Part shown: positions 59,221 to 64,000 of the stretch, piece after piece
Layout of the letters: each line of letters starts with the position of its first letter
How positions within the stretch are numbered: position 1 is the first letter of the stretch
Assembly: GCF_000715495.1 (NCBI RefSeq)
Contig: NZ_JNLX01000066.1
Span: 1 to 64,000, forward strand
Origin: Hymenobacter sp. IS2118
GTDB lineage: Bacteria > Bacteroidota > Bacteroidia > Cytophagales > Hymenobacteraceae
DNA length: 64,000 nt
Reading direction: 5' to 3'
Translations under genes and position numbers: made by a program
Notes under the pieces: generated by a model
Told to the model about the DNA's origin: nothing
What the model saw: only the letters and a program-made list of their open reading frames with translations
The model's database searches: none

Positions 59221-61878
59221 ATGGAGCTGAAACCCTACCAGCAGGAGGTCATTACGGACCTCGCCCGCTTTCTGGACTGCGTGCAGGCCACCAAAAACCT
59301 ACCCGACGCTTTCCACGATTTCTGGGCCGCGCACCCGCGCACCCCGTTGCAGCCGTTTCCAGGCACGGCCATTGAGCCGTATAAGAACACCGTGCCGGGC
59401 GTGCCGCACGTCACCATCAAGGTGCCCACGGCCGGCGGCAAAACCTTCATTGCCAGCAACGCCCTGCGCACCATTTTCGCGGCCTTCCCCGCCAACCGGC
59501 CCAAGGCCGTGGTATGGCTGGTGCCATCCATTACGATTCTGGACCAGACGCTGCGCAGCCTGCGCGACCCGCTGCACCCCTACCGCCAGAAAATCAGCAC
59601 GCACTTTGCCGGCCGCGTGGAGGTGTACGACAAAGCTGCCCTGCTACAAGGCAGCGGCTTTTCGGCCAGCAGCGTACAGGAGCAGCTGAGCCTGGTGGTG
59701 CTCAGCTTCGACAGCCTGCGGGCCCGCAACAAGGAAGACCGCAAGGTCTATCAGGAAAACGGCAACCTGCAGTCCTTCGGCACCCTGCTGGGCGATGACG
59801 AGGACATCACGCTCATGCGCGTGATTCAGGCCCTGAACCCGGTGGTGGTAGTGGACGAGAGCCACAACGCGGAAAGTGACCTGAGCGTGGACATGCTCAA
59901 GAACCTGAACCCCGCCTTCATTCTCGACCTGACGGCCACGCCCCGCAAAAACAGCAACATCATCAGCTTCGTGGACGCGCTGGCGCTCAAAAAAGAGCAC
60001 ATGGTGAAGCTGCCCGTCATCGTCTACAACCACAACGACCTGGCCGAAGTCATCAACTCGGCCCTGCAGCTGCAACGCAACCTGGAACTGCAAGCCAAGC
60101 AGGAGCAGAAAGCCGGCGGGCGCTACATCCGGCCCATCGTGCTGTTTCAGGCCCAACCCAAAACGGCCGACGACAACACCACCTTCGAGCTGCTCAAGCA
60201 AAAGCTCATCGAGCGTAAGATTCCCGCCAGCCACATCCGCATTAAGACGGCCGGGCTCAACGAGCTGAAAAACGAGGACCTCTCCTCCCCCAAGTGCGAG
60301 GTACGCTACATCATCACGGTGAATGCCCTGAAAGAGGGCTGGGACGCGCCCTTTGCCTACATTCTGGCTTCGCTGGCCAACAAGTCGTCGGCCGTGGACG
60401 TGGAGCAGATTCTGGGCCGGGTGCTGCGCCAGCCCTACGTGGTGCCCCACGCCGCGCCCATGCTCAACATGAGCTACGTGCTGACGGCCTCCACCAAGTT
60501 CATCGAAACGCTGGATAAAATTGTGCAGGGCCTCAACAAGGCCGGCTTCAGCTCCCGCGACTATAAAGTAGCCGACGCCGCCACGCTGGCCCCGAAACCG
60601 GAGCCAACGGGCACCTTTACGCAGGCTCCGTTTGACTTCGACCAGAAGCCGGCGAACGGTACGGGCACGGACGACCTGGCGGCGGTTGATTTCTCCCGCG
60701 TCGCGCCCGTGGCCCCCGTTACTGAGGAGGCCGTAGCGGCAGCCGCGCTGCAGCCGGCGGCTACCGGGCCCGCTACCAGCACCGTGGAAGCCATTGCTAA
60801 AGCGGCGCTGGAACAAGACGCCGCCTTTAAAAAAGTCGTGGACGAAAGCAATGCTGGCGGCGTGACCGTGCTGCCCACCGAACTTCAATCGCTCGTGAAA
60901 ACCTACCCCATCAAGGACATTTTCCGCGAGCAGGCGGCCGCGCTGGTACTTCCCCAATTCTACTGGAAGAAGCCGGCGGCCAGCCTGTTCGACAGCGGCG
61001 ACGGCGGTACGACCGTGCTGCTGGAAAAGGAATACCTGCTGCAGGGCTTCCAGCTGGGCAAAGCCGACACCGATATCAAGTTCAACGGCATCTCCTCGGA
61101 GCTGTACCGCGTGGACCTGGACGAAACCAAGAAGGAGGCCACGCCCACCTTCACCCGCATCGATGGCGACGCCAAGGAGCGCATCATGGCTTTTATCCTT
61201 GACCCGGCCCGCAAGGACAGCCGGGTGAAGAACTTCACGCGCCGCATCCTGGACCTCATCGGCAACCTCTACCCCATTGCCGACAAGGAGATTGAGAAGT
61301 ACATCCGCCGAATCCTGGAAGACTTCACCGACGAGCAGTTCACTGACTTCGCCAACCACGAATACACCTACACGCAGAAAATCAAGGACAAAATCCGCAG
61401 CCTCTCTGAAGAATACGCCCAAAAGCAGTTCAGTAATTTCCTCGACCAGGACAAGGCCATCATGAAGCCGGCCTACACGTTCCCGGTGCAAATAGCGCCT
61501 GGCGACACCAGCAAGGCCATTACCAAGTCCTTGTATGAGAAGGAAGGCAAAATCAACGGCTTCGAGGAACGGGTCATCAACGAAATAGCCAACCTGCCCA
61601 ACATTGCCTTCTGGACGCGCAACCCCGAGCGCAAAGGCTTCCGCATCAACGGCTTCATCAACCACTATCCGGACTTCATCATCCAGACCAAAAGCGGCAA
61701 GACGCTGGTGGTTGAAACCAAGGGCGACCACCTAGACGCCGAGACCAAAATCAGCTTAGGCGCGACCTGGGCGCATAAGGCTGGCAACGACTTCCGCTAC
61801 TACATGGTGTATGAGCGGCGGGCGGTAGATGGCGCACATACGCTGGACAACTTTCTCAATATTTTGCGGGATATATAG
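59221..61878 (+). CDS. res: type III restriction enzyme, helicase-endonuclease subunit (Res)
   Basis: In this 885-residue protein, the SF2 helicase core has VPTAGGKTFIA (about 70), DESHNAESD (about 212), LTATPRK (about 237) and QILGRVLRQ (about 394). A linker rich in Ala/Pro (about 455-545) follows. The C-terminal PD-(D/E)XK nuclease reads PDFIIQTKSGKTLVVETKGD (about 818-837). It forms a complex with Mod and cuts DNA after translocation or sliding. All key motifs are intact, so the system is likely functional. Confidence 0.93.
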   Translation: MELKPYQQEVITDLARFLDCVQATKNLPDAFHDFWAAHPRTPLQPFPGTAIEPYKNTVPGVPHVTIKVPTAGGKTFIASNALRTIFAAFPANRPKAVVWLVPSITILDQTLRSLRDPLHPYRQKISTHFAGRVEVYDKAALLQGSGFSASSVQEQLSLVVLSFDSLRARNKEDRKVYQENGNLQSFGTLLGDDEDITLMRVIQALNPVVVVDESHNAESDLSVDMLKNLNPAFILDLTATPRKNSNIISFVDALALKKEHMVKLPVIVYNHNDLAEVINSALQLQRNLELQAKQEQKAGGRYIRPIVLFQAQPKTADDNTTFELLKQKLIERKIPASHIRIKTAGLNELKNEDLSSPKCEVRYIITVNALKEGWDAPFAYILASLANKSSAVDVEQILGRVLRQPYVVPHAAPMLNMSYVLTASTKFIETLDKIVQGLNKAGFSSRDYKVADAATLAPKPEPTGTFTQAPFDFDQKPANGTGTDDLAAVDFSRVAPVAPVTEEAVAAAALQPAATGPATSTVEAIAKAALEQDAAFKKVVDESNAGGVTVLPTELQSLVKTYPIKDIFREQAAALVLPQFYWKKPAASLFDSGDGGTTVLLEKEYLLQGFQLGKADTDIKFNGISSELYRVDLDETKKEATPTFTRIDGDAKERIMAFILDPARKDSRVKNFTRRILDLIGNLYPIADKEIEKYIRRILEDFTDEQFTDFANHEYTYTQKIKDKIRSLSEEYAQKQFSNFLDQDKAIMKPAYTFPVQIAPGDTSKAITKSLYEKEGKINGFEERVINEIANLPNIAFWTRNPERKGFRINGFINHYPDFIIQTKSGKTLVVETKGDHLDAETKISLGATWAHKAGNDFRYYMVYERRAVDGAHTLDNFLNILRDI

Positions 61879-61932
61879 GGGCTCCAGGGCCTTCCAGTGG
61901 ACTTTTTGCCGCGTTATTGGTGTTTACTACCT

Positions 61933-62097
61933 ATGCTCCCATCCCCTCCCGCCGACGTTTTGCGCGTTAATCTTGCTTCCACCATGGAGGTCAATTATTG
62001 GTGCCAGGCACTGAACTGCACGGAAACCCGGCTGCGCAATGCGGTCCTTGCGGTGGGTCTGCTGGCAGCCGATGTGCGCGCCTATTTGCAACGGTAA
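61933..62097 (+). CDS. small DUF3606 protein
   Basis: These 54 residues read VLRVNLASTMEVNYWCQALN then TETRLRNAVLAVGLLAADVR, matching the DUF3606 pattern (I-N...E..YW...........L..AV..VG..A..V). This is a short helical domain of unknown function common near mobile elements. The start is the ATG at 61933, 55 bp after res. Confidence 0.72.
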   Translation: MLPSPPADVLRVNLASTMEVNYWCQALNCTETRLRNAVLAVGLLAADVRAYLQR

Positions 62098-62153
62098 GCA
62101 CGGCTTCTTGGTAATACCTGACGTCTATACGTTGGGCTTCCTAAACGCTGGGA

Positions 62154-62184
62154 TTGCCTTTTCTTTCTAAAAGCCGCATCTTTG
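62154..62184 (+). promoter_or_regulatory. putative promoter for the RNA upstream of abi
   Basis: TTG (62154-62156), 20 bp, then CATCTTTG (62177-62184) is one base from the TTG-N20-TAnnTTTG pattern. A transcript would begin near 62190 and meet the T9 terminator at about 62315. Confidence 0.55.
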
Positions 62185-62189
62185 CCTTA

Positions 62190-62315
62190 CAAAAAAAGTA
62201 TCCGCCACATCGGCTTTGCCGGTGCTGTTTGGTTGGTACCGTAAAATTCTTCGGTCACAAGCTTCGGCTTGCTGTTTGACCGGAAGCCCATCCCGCTGAG
62301 GGTGGGTTTTTTTTT
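62190..62315 (+). ncRNA. putative structured small RNA upstream of the Abi_2 gene
   Basis: Between the promoter-like element and a terminator lie about 125 nt with no frame. CAAGC-TTCG-GCTTG (around 62255-62275) is a UUCG-capped hairpin enclosed by GGTCA/TGACC, and segments resembling GGCTTTGCCGGTGCTGTTTG and GGCTTGCTGTTTGACCGG recur. It ends 12 bp before the abi start. Such RNAs have been described as partners of Abi_2/AbiF HEPN proteins; this one is inferred. Confidence 0.5.
62286..62315 (+). terminator. terminator or attenuator before abi
   Basis: CCCATCCC pairs approximately with GGGTGGG across GCTGA and is followed by nine T. It lies 12 bp before the abi ATG, so it either ends a small RNA or attenuates abi. 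Confidence 0.7.
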
Positions 62316-62326
62316 GCCTATCCCCT

Positions 62327-63277
62327 ATGCCGCCCCGCCCGATTCGCCACTTCACCAAGCCGGCCATTGACTTCACCCAGCAGCTGCAGAAGCTGCAGGC
62401 CCGGGACCTGGTGGTGACGGACGAGCCGCGGGCCCTGCGCTATCTGGCCAACATCAGCTACTACCGGCTCAGCGGCTATTGGGGCAGCTTCCTGACACCC
62501 GGCACCAGCCACTTTCAGCCCGGCACCACCTTCGACGACATCCTGCACCGCTACCAATTCGACAGGCAGCTGCGCCTGTTGTGCCTGGAAGCCATTGAGC
62601 GGCTGGAAATATCGTTTCGGACGCAAATCATCTACCACATCACCCGCTATACCGGCGACAACAACTGGTACGAGCAGGCCCGTTTTTTCAAGCGAGGTAC
62701 GCCCGCTGAGCAAGCCGCGTCGGCCCGACTCCTGGCCACCATTCGCGGTGAGCTGGACCGGGCCAAAAGCAAAACGTTCATCGCCGACTACTACCGCTTC
62801 TACGACCAGCCCCGCAACCCGCCCGCCTGGATGGTGCTGGAACTGCTCTCCTTCGGCACGCTCTACAACCTGTTCACGCAGTTCGTGGATACCGCCCCCA
62901 AGCTGGCCATTGCCAACCACTTTAACCTGGCGTTGCGTGTATTTGATTCCTGAATGCAGAGCATCAACGGCGTCCGCAACAAGTGCGCCCACCACGACCG
63001 GCTCTGGGACATTGCCATGAAGCCGATGCTCTCCAACCAGCGGGGCCACGCCGGCTACTGGCTCACCGAGCCCAACGTGACGGCCATCAACACCAGAATC
63101 TACTACACGCTTTCCATCTTTAACTTCCTGATGGTACAGGTCAGCCAGACTTCCAGCTTTGGGCGGCGCGTGGTAGCCCTGCTCCGCGAATACGACATCA
63201 TTGCCCTGGGCCTGCACCAGCAGCATATGGGTTTTCCGGCGGGATGGGACCAGGAAATCATGTGGCTGGAGCCGTAA
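62327..63277 (+). pseudogene. Abi_2 (AbiD/F-type HEPN) gene interrupted by in-frame TGA
   Basis: The first part (208 residues) has the Abi_2 features ALRYLANISYYRLSGYW and LRLLCLEAIERLEISFRTQI. It stops at TGA (62951-62953). The same frame continues MQSINGVRNKCAHHDRLWDI to 63277. Family members read through here with Trp (SWL.SLNYVRN.CAHH.RLWN), so TGG to TGA is the likely change. The HEPN motif R-x4-H (RNKCAH) lies after the stop, so the short product lacks the RNase site. Unless the TGA is read through it is inactive. Confidence 0.83.
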
Positions 63278-63344
63278 GCACCGGCAAAATCAGCGTTATT
63301 CTGCCTTCTATCTTTGCCATTATTTTAGCATAGTCCTGAACTGT

Positions 63345-63731
63345 ATGATGTTTGATGATGATTCCGCCGAACGATTTGAAGCCGATTTCCCCTCGCTCGA
63401 TGCCTCGTTTGCCGTACCATATGAAGACGCGTTACGCCTGGTGCGGGGGTATCTGCGCTCCTACGAGCCGGCAGAGCTGCTGGACTGTTGCGCGGACCTG
63501 AACCTGGCCGTCGATGTGGAGCAGCTGCGCCGGGTGTACTATGGTCCCCTGGTCAAGCAGGAGCCCAAATTGATTCAGAACCTATTGGGCGTATTCGGCT
63601 ACCAGGCCCTGCTGCTGGGCTTCGATGTCGGGCCGATACGAGGCAAGACGCGCTACATGCTCTTCCTGAAGACGAAGGGCCGTCTGGAACGCTTTCAACA
63701 GGAGCTGGCCGCCTTCGACGCGGAAGTGTAG
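63345..63731 (+). CDS. hypothetical protein
   Basis: A 128-residue soluble, acidic, Leu-rich helical protein (YEDALRLVRGYLRSYEPAEL; LIQNLLGVFGYQALLLGFDV). No family is recognised. TATCTTTG at 63309-63316 fits a -7 element. The start is one of two consecutive ATG codons. Its position just after abi suggests an accessory gene. Confidence 0.65.
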   Translation: MMFDDDSAERFEADFPSLDASFAVPYEDALRLVRGYLRSYEPAELLDCCADLNLAVDVEQLRRVYYGPLVKQEPKLIQNLLGVFGYQALLLGFDVGPIRGKTRYMLFLKTKGRLERFQQELAAFDAEV

Positions 63732-63864
63732 CGACAATTCATCTGGTAAGTCTGCCCATCTTCCAAACGGGCGGATGTACACGGTAAGCATAGCCACGGC
63801 CACCTACCGGCCGCTAGAGTTGGAACAGAATTTCCCGCTACGGATGAGGTGTTCCGCTTCTCTC

Positions 63865-63872
63865 TACTTTTG
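63865..63872 (+). promoter_or_regulatory. putative -7 promoter element
   Basis: TACTTTTG fits TAnnTTTG and lies 29 bp before the ATG at 63901; a TTG at the normal distance is not visible. Confidence 0.45.
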
Positions 63873-63900
63873 GGTTCACTCCCTCCTATCGGCCCTACGC

Positions 63901-64000
63901 ATGGACCAACTTCGCATGATAGAGTACCAGCCGCGCCACTGGCGCGTGGTGTACCCGGCAGTCGTGTTGCAGCACGAGGCGCTGTTTCAGCAAGGCAAAG
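63901..64000 (+). CDS. 5' end of an unidentified gene, cut by the window edge
   Basis: An open frame from the ATG at 63901 encodes 33 residues (MDQLRMIEYQPRHWRVVYPA then VVLQHEALFQQGK) and runs off the window. It is preceded by a -7-like element. Too short to assign. Confidence 0.55.
   Translation, partial: MDQLRMIEYQPRHWRVVYPAVVLQHEALFQQGK

Noticed and set aside
59644-61731. 695-codon open frame antisense to res
   Set aside because: Shadow frame; the plus strand has all Res motifs in order.
45247-63277. Genome-wide recoding of TGA as Trp
   Set aside because: Two genes have in-frame TGA, but many intact genes here end at TGA (for example the TonB receptor at 11057-11059), so the standard code applies.
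1-64000. CRISPR arrays and tRNA or rRNA genes
   Set aside because: No regularly spaced repeats, cloverleaf-like sequence or rRNA segments were noticed on reading both strands. A dedicated scan would be needed to exclude them fully.

Overview
The window looks like a metal-resistance and defence region from a high-GC member of the Bacteroidota, most likely Hymenobacter or a close relative in the Cytophagales. Three things suggest this. Several gene families are typical of that phylum (DUF6122, DUF6799, HYC_CC_PP, Bacteroidota-type TonB receptors and HME-RND pumps). Shine-Dalgarno sequences are mostly absent. Promoters match the Bacteroidota pattern TTG-N19-20-TAnnTTTG, for example before the hipBA-like operon, the FecA-like receptor and the putative RNA at 62.2 kb. 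Whether this is chromosome or plasmid cannot be told from the sequence.

Layout. 1-1251: complete IS3-family element with a slippery A7 between orfA and orfB. 1.3-8.3 kb: hipBA-like toxin-antitoxin operon with a 21-bp inverted-repeat operator, small exported proteins, three Xre-type regulators, and a patch of gene remnants. 8295-12311: a 4,017-bp transposon-like unit with 38-bp Tn3-type ends and a perfect 5-bp target duplication (TGTTA). It carries a small exported protein, a TonB-dependent receptor and an MFS transporter but no transposase or resolvase. It separates two minus-strand nuclease-like genes that were adjacent before insertion.

13.7-51.7 kb: a large copper/silver-type resistance region. 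The minus-strand half (13.7-19.7 kb) holds DUF4396, a small protein, DUF6122, DUF305, an AraC regulator with an N-terminal CxxC metal-binding-like domain, a cupredoxin and a CopA P1B ATPase. The plus-strand half (20.0-46.2 kb) holds His/Cys/Met-rich exported proteins, two complete HME-RND efflux sets (outer-membrane TolC, one or two periplasmic adaptors, inner-membrane pump), a second AraC regulator of the same unusual type, a CsoR/RcnR-like repressor, a thioredoxin-like protein, a 16-Cys copper-storage-like protein, a CopZ-like chaperone, a Met-rich protein, a methyltransferase, a multicopper oxidase and a bestrophin. Metal would be bound by CopZ and Csp in the cytosol, pumped to the periplasm by CopA, bound or oxidised there by DUF305, cupredoxin, Met-rich proteins and the oxidase, and expelled by the RND systems. 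The second RND pump gene is split into two overlapping frames. A Fur-box-controlled FecA-like receptor, a YwqK-like protein, an adaptor remnant, a lipoprotein-DUF6122 fusion and a third DUF305 lipoprotein close the block.

52-64 kb: an integrase-led defence island, visibly less GC-rich in part. It contains a tyrosine recombinase with a loxP-like palindrome upstream, a large SF2 helicase with a nuclease-like C-terminus, a divergent CoiA-like nuclease, a type III restriction-modification pair with a mosaic target-recognition region, a DUF3606 protein, and an Abi_2 (HEPN) gene. The Abi_2 gene is preceded by a putative structured small RNA and is interrupted by an in-frame TGA just before its R-x4-H motif. 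The last gene is cut by the window end.
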